Of a DNA stretch of 64,000 nt, positions 53,245 to 64,000 are shown one piece after another (the first letter of the stretch is position 1; every line of letters starts with the position of its first letter). The notes below the pieces were generated by a model. That model was not told where the DNA came from. It made no database searches and worked only from the letters and a program-made list of their open reading frames with translations. The DNA comes from Isoetes taiwanensis (taxonomy: Eukaryota; Streptophyta; Lycopodiopsida; Isoetales; Isoetaceae), in the NCBI GenBank assembly GCA_021234155.1, contig JAJEKV010000084.1:2066545-2130544 (forward strand), given 5' to 3'. A program made the translations under genes and the position numbers.

Positions 53245-56200
53245 CATGCCACACCCACTCCAACATGCCATGTGGGTTCCAACATGCCAGGTGGGCTCCA
53301 ACATGCCACCTAGGCTCCAACATGCCACCTAGGCTCCAACATGCCAAGGTGGCTCAAACATGCCATGTGGGCTCCAACATGCCACCTAGACTCCAACATG
53401 CCACGTGGGCTCCAACGTGCCACCTAGGCTCAAACATGCCAAGGTCGCCCAAACATGCCACGCAGGCTACAACATGCCACCTAGGCCCCAACAAGCCAAG
53501 GTAGCTCACAACATGCCATCTAGGCTCCAACATGCCAAGGTGGCTCAAATGTGCCACCTAGGCTTCAACATGCCACCCAGGCTCAAACATGCCAAGGTGG
53601 TTCAAACATGCCAAGGTGGCTCAAACATGCCACGCAGGCTCCAACATGCCACCTTGTCGTCAAACATGCCACGCGGGCTCCAACATGCCACCTAGGCTCC
53701 AACATGCCAAGTTGGCTCAAACATGTCACGTGGGCTCCAACATGCCACCTAGGCTCCAACGCACCAAGGTAGCTTAAACATGCCACCTAGGCTCTCCAAC
53801 ATGCCACCTAAGCTCAAGCATGCCACGTGGGCTCCAACATGCCAAGGTAGCTCAAACATGCCATGTGAGCTCCAACATGCCACCTAGGCTCAAACATGCC
53901 AAGGTAGCTCAAACATGCCACAGGCTCCAACATGCCAAGGTGGCTCCAACGTGCCAAGGTGGCTCAAACGTGCCACTTGTGCTCCAACATGCCACCTAGG
54001 CTCCAACATGCCACCAAGGCTCCAACATGCCAACGTGGGCTCCAACATGCCACCTAGGCTCCAACATACCATCATGGTTTAAACATGCAAGGTGGCTCAA
54101 ACATGCCATGTGGGCTCCAACATGCCAAGATTGGCTCAAACATGCCACCTATCTTTGAAACATGCCACCTAGACTCTAACATGCCAAGGTGGCTCAAACA
54201 TGCCACCTAGGCTCCAACATGCCAAGGTGGCTCAAACATGCCAAGGTGCTCAAACATGCCACCTAGGCTCCAACATACCAAGGTGGCTCCAACATGCCAC
54301 GTGGGCTCGAACATGCCAAGGTGGCTCAAACATGCCAAGGTGGCTCAAACTTGCCACGTGGGCTCCAACATGCCAAGGTGGCTCAAATGTGCCACCTAGG
54401 CTCCAACATGCCACCCAGGCTCAAACATGCCAAGGCGGCTCAAACATGCCACGCGGGCTCCGACATGCCACCTTGCCTCAAACATGCCACGCGGGCTCCA
54501 ACATGCCACCTAGGCTCCAACATGCCAAGGTGGCTCAAACATGACACGTGGGCTCCAACATGCCACCTAGGCTCCAACATGCCACCTAGGCTCAAACATG
54601 CCAAGGTGGCTCAAACATGCCACGTGGTTTCCAACATGCCACCTAGGCTCCAACATGCCAAGGTGGCTCCAACGTGCCACCTAGGTTCTAACATGCCAAG
54701 GTGGCTCAAACATGCTACGTGGGCTCCAACATGCCACCTTGGCCAAGGTTGGCTCAAACATGTCACCTAGGCTCAAACATGCCACCTAGGCTCAAACATG
54801 CCACATAGGCTCCAACATGCCAAGGTGGCTCACACATGCCAAGGTGCTCAAACATGCCACCTAGGCTCAAACATGCCACGTGGGCTTCAACATGCCACCT
54901 AGGCTCCAACACACCAAGGTGGCTCAAACATGCGACCTAGGCTCCAACATGCCAAATAGACTCAAACATGCCAAGGTGGCTCAAACATGCCACCTAGGCT
55001 CCAACATGCCACCTAGGCTCAAACATGCCAAGGTGGCTCCAACATGCCACGTGGGCTCCAACACGCCACCTAGGCTCCAACATCCCACCTAGGCTCCAAC
55101 ATGCCAAGGTGGCTCCAACATGCCACGTGGGCACCATCATGCCACCTAGGCTCCAACATGACAAGGTGTCTCAAACGTGCCACCTCGGCTCCAACATGCC
55201 ACCTAGGCTCAAACATGCCACGTGCTCCAACATGCCACCTAGGCTCCAACATGCCAAGGTGGCTCAAACATGCCACGTGGGCTCCAACATGCCACCTAGG
55301 CTCCAACATGCCAAGGTGGCTCAAACATGCCATGCGGCTTCAACGTGTCAACTAGGCTCCAACATGCCACCTAGACTCAAACATGCCACGCGGGCTCCAA
55401 CATGCCACCTAGGCTCCAACATGTCAAGGTGGCTCAAACATGCCACGTGGGCTCTAACATGCCATCTAGGCTCCAACACACGAAGGTGGCTCAAACATGC
55501 CACCTAGGCTCCAACATGCCACCTAGGCTCAAACATGCCAAGGTGGCTCAAACATGCTATGTGGTTTCCAACATGCCACCTAAGCTCAAACATGCCAAGG
55601 TGGCTCAAACATGCCACGTGGTTTCCAACATGCCACCTAGGCTCAAACATGCCAAGGTGGCTCCAACATGCCACATGGGCTCCAACATGCCACCTAGGCT
55701 CCAACATGCCAAGGAGGCTCAAACATGACACCTAGGCTCCAACATGCCAAGGTGGCTCAAACATACCACCTAGGCTCCAACATGCCAAGGTGGCTCCAAC
55801 ATGCCACCGGCTCAAACATGCCAAGGTGGCTCAAACATGCCACGTGTGCTCCAACATGCCACCTAGGCTCAAACATGCCAAGGTGGCTCAAACATGCCAT
55901 GTGGTTTCCAACATGCCTCCTAGGCTCCAACATGCCAAGGTGTCTCAAGCATGCCACCTAGGCTCCAACATGCCACCTAGGCTCAAACATGCCACCCAGG
56001 GCTCCAACATGCCACCCGGGCTCCAACATGCCAGCGTGGGCTTCAACATGCCACCTAGGCTCCAACATGCCACCTATGCTCCAACATGCCATCATGGTTC
56101 AAACATGCAAGGTGGCTCAAACATGCCATGTGGGCTTCAACATGCCAAGATTGGCTCAAACATGCCACCTATGCTGAAACATGCCATATAGACTCTAACA

Positions 56201-56915
56201 TGCCAAGGTGGCTCAAACATGCCAAGGTGGCTCAAACATGCCACCCTAGGCTCCAACATCTTGAAGGTGGCTCAAACATGCCAAGGTGCTCAAACATGTC
56301 ACCTAGGTTCGAACATACCAAGGTGGCTCCAACATGCCACTAGGCTCCTCGAACATGCCAAGGTGGCTCAAACATGCTAAGGTGGCTCAAACTTGCCACG
56401 TGGCTCCAACATGCCATCTAGGCTCCAACATGCCAAAATGGCTCAAACATGCCGACTAGACTCCAACATGCCACTTAGGCTCCAACATGCCAAGGTGCCT
56501 CAAACATGCCAAGGTGCTCAAACATGTCGCCTAGGCTCCAACATGCCACCGAGGCTCAAACATGCCACCTAGGCTCCAACATGCCACCTAGGCTCAAACA
56601 GGCCACCTGGGCTCCAACATGCCAACTAGGCTTAAACATGACACCTAGGCACCAACATGCCACCTAGGCTTAAACATGCCAAGGTGGTTCAAACATGCCA
56701 AGGTGTCTCAAACATGCCACGTGGGATCCAAGGCCACCTAGGCTCCAACATGCCAATATGGCTCAAACATGCCACCTAGGCTCCAACATGCCACTTAGGC
56801 TCCAACATGCCAAGGTGCCTCAAACATGCCACCTAGGCTCAAACACTGCCACGTGTGCTCCAACGTGCCACCTAGGCTCCAACATGCCAAGGTGGCTCAA
56901 ACATGCCACCTAGGC
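53245..56915. repeat. 19-bp minisatellite (CATGCCA units), ~190 copies
   Basis: Tandem 19-bp units in at least three types: CATGCCACCTAGGCTCCAA, CATGCCAAGGTGGCTCAAA and CATGCCACGTGGGCTCCAA. Types are mixed in no fixed order, with occasional one-base indels. Because 19 is not divisible by 3 and the units have few stop codons, long repetitive frames appear on both strands (19-residue period); these are not genes. Units carry self-complementary cores (CCTAGG, CCACGTGG, GCCAAGGTGGC). Confidence 0.95.
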
Positions 56916-57013
56916 ACCAAGGTGGCATGTTGGAGCCTAGACAGCATGTTGGAGCCCACGTGGCATTGTTGAGCCACCTTGGCATATTGGAGCCTAGGTG
57001 GCATGTTAGAACT
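56916..57013. repeat. Inverted end of the 19-bp minisatellite
   Basis: The last ~5 units are in reverse orientation (GGTGGCATGTTGGAGCCTAG...). The switch point is a palindrome CATGCCACCT/AGGTGGCATG (56902-56911 and 56920-56929). Confidence 0.9.
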
Positions 57014-59785
57014 CATTGCTCTGACCACCGAAGGGCAAGGTATGATGCCGTTTTGTGCATATATACTCCATCAAAGGGCACCCTCCCTTAGAGCAAAAAA
57101 CATAAAGGTCTCGTTTACGGACATTCTCACAAAAATTGCTAGTCGCTTCATTTCAGGTTTTTAAGCTGACTTTTTGACGAACTGCTCCAAATCACCTCAC
57201 AAAACGCCATAAATTGCTTGTTGGTATTCTAAATCGCTCTGGTTCACCTGGAATCATCTTAAATTTGATGAAAAATCAAAATTGCTCACAAAAATTCATA
57301 TTTTGACTAGAACCCTAATCATATATCTGAGCAAAGATCGAGCTGAGTTGAGGGGCGGCCAGGATCTTGGTCAGGGGTAGCCCCCAACTAGGAATTCTGG
57401 TCGTGCCCAAGAAATAACAGGTTTTGGGCATCCCGGACCCCGGTGTGATAGGTGGCTGCACAGGAATTTAAAATTCTAAAAGGCTATTGGTTGAAGCAAT
57501 TTTTTATTTTTAGGCGGCAAAAACAAAAGAAAGGGGGAATTTTAAATCCTGTAATCTACCACCGCTCCATTTGGGGCTTATCCGCATACGGGCCTTCCTT
57601 CTCTTCTCACAAGCGGCCTCCCTTCTCTCCTCTGTCGCCATAGCCAAAGCGGTTGGCCTCCCTTCTCTTCTCTGTCGCCATAGCCAAAGGGGTCGGAGCT
57701 GAACATGCCAGAGGTGGCTGGAGATGCCCAAACATGTCGGAATGGACTTCTTGCATGCCGTTCGCTCCTTACATTTGCTGATCAACACTGGCCTTTGTAT
57801 TTTTTTGCCCCAATCGATCTATGCAGCGATGGGATCATCTACAAATCTTTCCGAAAAGGTTAAGGCTCTTTATAGAATGTTAATACTAAGCTTCTAACCC
57901 CTCTGTTTTATCGTTTCTGAGCTGTCGGTACATGCAGGGTACACCAAATGGAGCTTTAGTATTTAGTGATCAATGATGAAGAAAGGTAATGGAAGTAAGC
58001 TCGCATATACAATTACTTGGCCCATGATTTATCTTACATTTATTCTTTTCTCTTGTTTCTAGGTACATGCATTTACGGTTCCAGAGCACATATACCTATG
58101 CCCTCTTGGTATTTTTTGAGCCCTAAATAGCGGCAATCATCCACAAATCTCAGCAAAATGTTTTCTTACAGTTTGTTCTTGACATTTTTCATCAATCTTC
58201 GCTAATCATTTACTTGCAGAGATCATTGAATGCCATCTGTATTGAGGCTTACAGATAAACCTTTTGGCGATGGAAATGGATAAATATCACTATCTTCTGG
58301 TAAAGACACAATAAACTAACTGCCATTGATCTTTAGCAAGGTAGTATATATTTAGATCTGCTTCTAATGCAACCATAACAGGCTGATCTATTTGGTTCAG
58401 GCTGTTTGTTTTGTTTATGATGATTTTGAATTTTTTTTATGTTGTCTTTGTTTATGATGATTTTTTTCATTTTGTTGCAGTAGGCAGTTTGCTTCCCCAG
58501 GGATGCTGGTTTAGTTACTTTGGCCCGCAACTACATGATTCAGCCCATTGTCTTATCTTGTTGATACATTATTTGAGGTAAAAGATGCAAGTCGTTTACT
58601 ATGTTGACAGTCCTTATTTTTTTCTCAAACATTTTATCCATTTGCTTTAAAACTATAGGGATCTGGTTTGCGTATAGAAGATACAAAGAACAAGAACAGA
58701 TATCAGAGTTTGTTTTCTCGGGTTTTAGTAGGTACCCTATTTTTTTTGCTTTGATTTTTGACCTGAATCTGCCTACAAAAGCTTATCAGAGCTTACCTCT
58801 TCCAATGGCTTTAAACAGGAGTAATTAACATTTCTAATCCGAATGTAGAAAACTATAAATAATAATGATATATGCTCTTTAGTTTTAGGCTCTATGTTTG
58901 ATGCCGTATTTTTTAAGTTCCATATTTATATAATGCCTAATGGAATTTATTTGGGTTCGATTCCCAAAAGGCAAACAAGAAATTCAATCAGGATTTTTGA
59001 ATATCTGGAATCAGAATGAGATATCCTTAAGTTTAACGCATTGTTTCTTTAAAAATACAATAGAGAAAACATGTCTTTTTTACAAAAACAACACGTGGTT
59101 GCACTACAACTAGTAAAAATTGATGGAAAACTATGCCAGAAAAACTTACATACAAAAACCATGTGTTGTTTTTGGGCGAAGACCACACTGGCAAACCATG
59201 CGCTATGCATTGTTTTTGGGTGATGATCACTTAAAACCATGTGTTATTTTTGTTTTTGAATAAAAATCACACATAAAATTTAGGCATTGTTTTTGTAAAA
59301 AAAAACCATGGTAAAATATACACATAAAAATTACACGACGTTTTTGTTAAAAAAAAATGCATGAAAACTATGTGTTCTTTTTGTGTGAAAAACCACACAC
59401 AAAAATTACGCGTTGTTTCTAGCATTTTCGGAACAATATTATGCATGGTCTTTAGGTGTTGTTTTTCTGCAAAAAAGATGGCAAAAAACTACACATAGAG
59501 CCAATTTTGGGGTTATAGTGATGCGCGACACTTAGCACGATCTTGTCCATTAGAGTAGTGCAATCCTGGCCATTGGCCTAGATATATATAGTGTTGTCAA
59601 ACCATTCTAGTTCAACACCAGTCTTGAGCCTTCTGGGCCTCTCTCTGTATTCCTGGTTGCCTTCGGGACAGTGTATTCTTGTTTATTCATCGTATATCAG
59701 ATTCTTTACCGACCTTAGCATATTTCTTCCATATTTCTTATTCTTCGCGTATTTTCTTTGTTTTTACGTAAGTTCATGATAGTTT
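57014..59785. other. Non-coding stretch
   Basis: No gene seen. At about 57595-57685 a GGCCTCCCTTCTCTtCTCTGTCGCCATAGCCAAAG-type unit is tandemly repeated twice, like a 5' UTR or promoter-proximal sequence. 59040-59520 is a degenerate A/T-rich tract of ACCATGTGTTGTTTTTG words. Confidence 0.4.
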
Positions 59786-60492
59786 GAAGCTGTAGAAATC
59801 AATTATCCAATTTATGACAAGGAGTTGTTGGTGCTAGTTGATTCTTTCGAGGAGCGGAGATGTTTCCTGGAAGAATCTCCTCATATGGTCACAGTTTATA
59901 TAGATCATCAAAATTTGGATTTTTTTCAGTCTGCTCGAGTGCTCAACCGTCGATAGGCCCAGTGGCATATTCAAGTATTATCCCGCATTGATTTCTGATC
60001 AAGTACCATCCTGGACCTCTCCAAGGGAAATCTGATGCCTTGTCTCGACGCTCCTACCTTGAGCATAAGCAAAGTGATCCTGCATTTGATCAGCAATCAC
60101 AGGTTAATCTAGGGTATGATCGGTTCCAGTTTATGGCCATCACTTTATTTGAGAGGCCTCATGATACGGTCTTGTTGGAGTCTGTTCGGACATCTCTGCC
60201 CTCCGATCCATTGGCTCAAGATGTATTCTCACATTTTGGCACTGCATCATCTTCTCGGCAAATGCAATCGGACTATGACTGTTTTGAGATTCAAGATGGA
60301 CTTCTGTTTCCTGTGATGGGTTTCTGTATGTGCCAGATGGTGCTTCTAGGCTTCGATTTCTCCAGACTTGCCATGATTCACCTATAGTCAAAAACTTTAG
60401 AGTAGTCAAGACTCTTGAACTTATTAGTTGAGAGTGTTGGTAGTCTAGGCTTCGTCGCTCTGTCGAAGTGTTTTTTGATCCTGTGATATCTG

Positions 60493-60885
60493 TTGTCGAG
60501 TGAAGCTTCCAGACATCTTCCTCATGGTCTTCTTCAGCCACTGCCTGTAGATGAACTTTGGAAGAGTGTTTCTATATTCTTTATTATGGAGTTGCCACTC
60601 TCTCGGGGTCATGATGCTATCATAGTCATCGTTGATCGCTTCTCTAAGATGGCTCATTTTATTCCCTGCAATGTCACCATCACCAGTGAAAGAACAATTG
60701 ATCTTTTTCTTCATGAAGCAGTCAGACTTTATGGACTGCCAGACAGTATTGTCAATGATCGCGGACCCCAGTTCGTCACAGGATTTTGGAAGCGACTTTT
60801 GGAGTTATTGCATATTGACTGCTCATTGACATCCAGTCATTATCCAGAAAGCAATGGACAAGTGGAGCACACTAATCAACTCTGA
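60493..60885 (+). pseudogene. Chromovirus integrase core
   Basis: Open for 130 codons: GHDAIIVIVDRFSKMAHFIP (with the first catalytic Asp), LYGLPDSIVNDRGPQFVTGFW (second Asp) and SSHYPESNGQVEHTNQL (the usual HPqtdGQtErvN with the Glu position in NGQVE). These are the D,D,E landmarks of Ty3/gypsy integrases. Frame breaks on both sides. Confidence 0.85.
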
Positions 60886-61344
60886 AACAATATTTGAGGT
60901 GTTTTATCAGTTATCAACAGGATGATTGGTCGATTATTTTTCATTAGCTGAGTTTGCCTATAATAACTCAGTACGTCCTTCCACTGGCCAGGCTCTGTTC
61001 TTTTTGAACTCGGGCCACGACTTGAGAAATTCCAGACTCTTCTCAGATCTTCCACACCATCTTCTCCAGGCACAGGAGCACAATCGGAATTACGCCAATT
61101 TATATCGGCAAGGAGCTCCTACTTTCTTGTTGGTGACCTTGTCTGGCTTCTTCGTAGGGACCTTCCCATCTCATGTCCATGCAACAAGCTTGACTATCAT
61201 CGTATTGGTCCTTACCGGATTACGGCCCAGATCTGCGATGTGGCATTCCAGTTGTTCGTCTCCATCCATTATTTCATGTTTTACTATTGGAGCGCTATAC
61301 GGTTAATCCTTTCACAGATCGCGTTCCTCGGCCACCAACACCAG

Positions 61345-61520
61345 TGGCAATTGATGATCATGAGGAGTTTGAGAAGTTCGAGGTTCGAGAGATTTTAGAC
61401 TCCAAGTTTCTACGTCGGCAATTGTATTACTTTCTTGATTGAGAGGGTTCCTCACCAAGCGATAGAACCTGGAAGCCTGTCAAAAATCTAACTAATGCTC
61501 CTGATAAAATTGCGGAGTAA
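61345..61520 (+). pseudogene. Chromodomain of the chromovirus
   Basis: Reads FEKFEVREILDSKFLRRQLY, then a stop, then SPSDRTWKPVKNLTNAPDKI. This is the chromodomain pattern (V-x-x-I-L-D-x-R ... Y-x-V-K-W ... T-W-E-P-x-x-N-L) with the aromatic cage partly decayed. In active elements the domain directs integration to heterochromatin. Confidence 0.75.
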
Positions 61521-61581
61521 GCAAGTTCAAGTAACCCAGCTCCAACTCTGAGGACTCGTCGTTGTTGTAGGAAGAGGATGG

Positions 61582-61725
61582 TGTGATGACCATATGGGTA
61601 TTCATATTATACGGGTATTCTACCCATATGTACAAAAGATGGTAGTCAAATAGATGCAAAAGAGTAGTTGCACAAACCAGGATTTGAACTCGCAACCTTC
61701 TAGTTGCGAGTAATTGTTCCACATC
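61582..61725. repeat. LTR-like segment with tRNA-like box, pair of 52483-52625
   Basis: Begins TGTGATGACCATATGGG directly after a purine-rich AGGAAGAGGATGG, so it could be the start of the chromovirus 3' LTR. It contains GGATTTGAACTCGCAACC, complement of a tRNA B-box-like sequence. The LTR end was not found. Confidence 0.45.
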
Positions 61726-61799
61726 AATCCATAATTCAGCATCAGTAAGCCAAAAAATAAATGAGATTTTGCAGTATTGATCTGAAAAATAGTAATGAT

Positions 61800-62430
61800 A
61801 TGTGATTAACCTGTGACATTCCATGTATTTATATGCTATACGTATAAATACAATGACACGTCACTAGGTATATTTGGACCATTACGGGTCATTAGGGGCT
61901 AGCTTAAAAGAGTTTATGTTAGCTATACTAAATTGTCATAAGTTAATTAAGTTGATTAACCTAATTAGGCTAATTAATGTTATTAATTAGTATATATAGG
62001 ATAAGTAGGAGGAGCCACCTGACCCAACTCGATTGGCCAGAGGAGGCTTGCTAATCTAAGGGGGCAAGTTGGGCCTCCACCACCAATTCTATTCCAAATC
62101 GATTTGGGAATTGGAAAAAGAAGGAGCTGTTTGAACACTATAACCAGACTTGATTCATGGATATTCTTTAGGATAATGGATCTAGCCAAGAGACAGGTTA
62201 GTCTTTAGGTAGTTTGTGTTTTCCTCTGACTCTTATATGAATAGATGGATGATTAGACTCTATTTTATGTTCTACTTGAGATTATGATGGATGTTTTGTA
62301 TATGATTGCTCTCTTTTTTATGTTCCTCATGTGTATGGGTTAAAGGGGGCAGAGACCTAAAGGCTATCTAAGAATAGAGATGCTCATAGTTAGAACCTCT
62401 TGAATCCCGTCACTACAGAGAACAATGATT
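61800..62430. other. Non-coding AT-rich stretch
   Basis: TTAATTA-rich sequence (61925-61990) and no supportable gene. Confidence 0.4.
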
Positions 62431-62439
62431 TATTGTCAC

Positions 62440-63095
62440 TTTTTTTGTCACTAAAATAATATGTCCAAAAACTGATATAAAAATGACAATGAAAATAACA
62501 AAAATAGTGAAAACCAAATGGCAATAGAATGATGCAATAGTGGCAAAAGAAAGTGACAAAAGGATGATGTAAATGTGACTATAATGTGATAATAGAATGA
62601 CATGATTTTGACAAACCATGTGTTAAAAATGTGACAATAAATTGACTTAATACTAACAAAAGTGGTGACAAACAAATGATACAAACATGAATATGATGTG
62701 GCAATAAATGACACAACTGTGACAATAGGCTGACAAAGTTTTGACAAAACCATGTGCCAAAAATGTGTCAATAGACTAAGTCTAAAATGACAAAAGTAGT
62801 GACAAAGAAATGATATAAATTTGACCATAGTGTGACAATAAAATGTCATAACTTTGACAAAGATGTTAGAGAAAAAGTGGCGCAAATGTGTCAATAGTGT
62901 GCCAATAGAATGCCTCAAATGTGGCAAAACGGAAGAATAAGATGACAAAAAGGGTGAATATAAAATGACAAATAATAAGTTGGCATCAAAGTGTCAATAT
63001 GATGACAATACGATGACAATAAACAGGCTTTGAAATGATAATAGGATGACAAAAAGTTCCAATAAACCGACTTTAAAGTGACAAGCTGATAAAAA
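62440..63095. repeat. Degenerate TGACAA-rich tandem repeat
   Basis: GTGACAA, GATGACA and TTGACAAA words recur throughout. A longer unit of about 130 bp can be traced (TTGACAAACCATGTGTTAAAAATGTGACAAT at ~62609 and its diverged copy at ~62741). The minus-strand reading frames rich in Cys/His/Phe are a by-product of the repeat. Confidence 0.7.
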
Positions 63096-63195
63096 ATTAT
63101 TTGAGAAGTCAAGATCTTGGTCAAAATTATTCTTGGTCATCATTGCTAGGCTCTAACATAGTAGTATCAATCAGACATCTGCGCCTAGATACAAC

Positions 63196-63806
63196 ATGGA
63201 CTACAATCCACCATGTTGGGTTAACAGGGTTTTCAAAAAGGAAAACTTGTTTAACTTATTTAATGGTTCATTCATCTCTCCAAGAGCATGTGTTATAGGA
63301 GTACAGTCAATTGTGACTGATTTGAATGTAACAGCAGAACCACCACCACCAGTCCAAGAAGCTGTCCAAGAAGCTATAGAAGAAGTTGTAAACACAGCAC
63401 CAGTTGTAAACACAACACCAGTTGTGGAAAAAACAACAGACCCGGGTGTACACACTGAAGCACTTAAGGAAGTTGAGGGAGTAATTCCATTGGATGATGG
63501 CAACTTGGGTGAATTTTTGTCAAAAGGAAGGGCAGAAGAACAAAGAGGGGTAAGCTAGAGGATAGCAAAGAAGTTGTTCAGGCTACAAGAAAGAGAACAA
63601 GAAGCAGCACTGTGAAAGATGCAGGAAGCAGTCTCAATCATGACACCACACCTATCAAAGTGTTTTCTGAAGAAAATGCAGAATCAGGCCCTCAAGTTTC
63701 AGGTGAGCCTGATCTTCAACAAGTGATTGATGCCCTTACAAAACCTGGAAAGTCAGTGTGGGAAGTGCTGCCCAAGGCCACAACTGTGTGTTGCTTAAAA
63801 CATTGA
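63196..63806 (+). pseudogene. Unidentified gene fragment (Pro/Val/Glu-rich, basic motif)
   Basis: Two frames connected by an apparent one-base shift near 63520: the first encodes CWVNRVFKKENLFNLFNGSF and a low-complexity VQEAVQEAIEEVV / TAPVVNTTPVVEKTT stretch; the second encodes KRKGRRTKRGKLEDSKEVVQ (possible nuclear localisation signal) and PDLQQVIDALTKPGKSVWEV. It stops at a TGA at 63804-63806. A coding-like tail with Ser runs follows at 63840-63960. No family recognised; style similar to the linker of the broken gene at 22027. Confidence 0.4.
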
Positions 63807-64000
63807 ATATTATTGATTTTCTTTTGTTGCATTCACTGTAGGATTACCAGTTGATTCTGTTAGGTCAGAGAATCCTGCTGTTGATACAGAAAGGTTTCCA
63901 TATTCAACCCATTTTTCATCTTCATCTTCATCTATTTATTCATGTAGTAATTCCTGTTGTGTAGGTATTCAGGATGTTCCAACGTACTAAATATTGATTT

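Larger units (their letters stand above)
59790..61540 (+). mobile_element. Ty3/gypsy chromovirus, decayed 3' half
   Basis: In order: RNase H (YDKELLVLVDSFEERRCFLE, VTVYIDHQNLDFFQSARVLN), an H2C2-like remnant (LYVPDGASRLRFLQTCHDSP), integrase core, a GPY/F-like motif (HRIGPYRITAQI, ~61205), and a chromodomain. This order is that of chromoviruses. gag, protease and RT are missing upstream. Frameshifts and stops occur throughout, so it is a dead copy. Confidence 0.85.

Noticed and set aside
53245-57013. Many ORFs of 60-160 codons on both strands with a 19-residue period
   Set aside because: They follow from a 19-bp repeat poor in stop codons; reading frames exist on both strands and break at random, so no protein is implied.
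53245-57013. CRISPR array
   Set aside because: Units are contiguous 19-mers without unique spacers, and the context is plant nuclear DNA.
62451-63124. 165-codon minus-strand ORF rich in Cys, His and Phe
   Set aside because: It is the complement of the TGACAA repeat; its apparent motif pattern is the repeat itself.

Overview
The window is nuclear DNA of a land plant with a repeat-rich genome. The evidence is spliceosomal genes with canonical GT-AG introns, a 14-exon plant-type DNA polymerase lambda gene, L1-clade LINEs ending in the plant zf-RVT domain, a small LTR retrotransposon (TRIM) primed by tRNA-Met, and a chromodomain Ty3/gypsy element. A Penelope-like reverse transcriptase and a chromodomain integrase together suggest a non-seed plant (fern or lycophyte) or possibly a conifer; this is inference, and no species can be named.

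Layout. 1-2040 has no gene. 2040-11840 is a nested retroelement stack: a LINE (family B) is split by a second LINE (family A, 4004-8580), and further downstream by a non-autonomous hAT element (10444-11344) that itself holds a PIF/Harbinger-type MITE (10651-11039). 12.7-15.2 kb holds minus-strand exons of an unidentified gene, with a cluster of CpG-rich 15-bp palindromes around them. 15.67-33.72 kb appears to be one old gene (ParB-like DGQHS motif in the middle, SWIM zinc finger at the end) broken by an L1 (16.2-22.0 kb, itself carrying a poly(A) retro-insertion and a second hAT) and by a 9.3-kb Penelope-like element (23711-32998). 35.2-38.2 kb is a second LINE-B copy. 38.9-42.3 kb is a duplicated AT-rich minisatellite; one copy carries a TRIM and the other still shows the empty target site. 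43.9-45.75 kb is a poly(A) retrocopy with target-site duplication. 46.2-50.7 kb is DNA polymerase lambda on the minus strand, the only clearly intact host gene. 53.2-57.0 kb is a 19-bp minisatellite. 59.8-61.5 kb is a decayed chromovirus. 62.4-63.1 kb is a degenerate TGACAA-rich repeat, and 63.2-63.8 kb holds coding-like fragments of an unidentified gene.

The most interesting object is the Penelope-like element on the minus strand. It has about 2.57-kb nearly identical terminal direct repeats, each carrying the same 184-codon ORF. Its internal region encodes a multi-part protein ending in a reverse transcriptase with all catalytic motifs. Two ORF segments begin exactly at an AG splice-acceptor-like junction. 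The RT is interrupted once, by a UGA followed by CUA and then directly by a perfect 6-bp hairpin with a GAAA loop, a context resembling known stop-codon readthrough signals. No endonuclease domain could be recognised.
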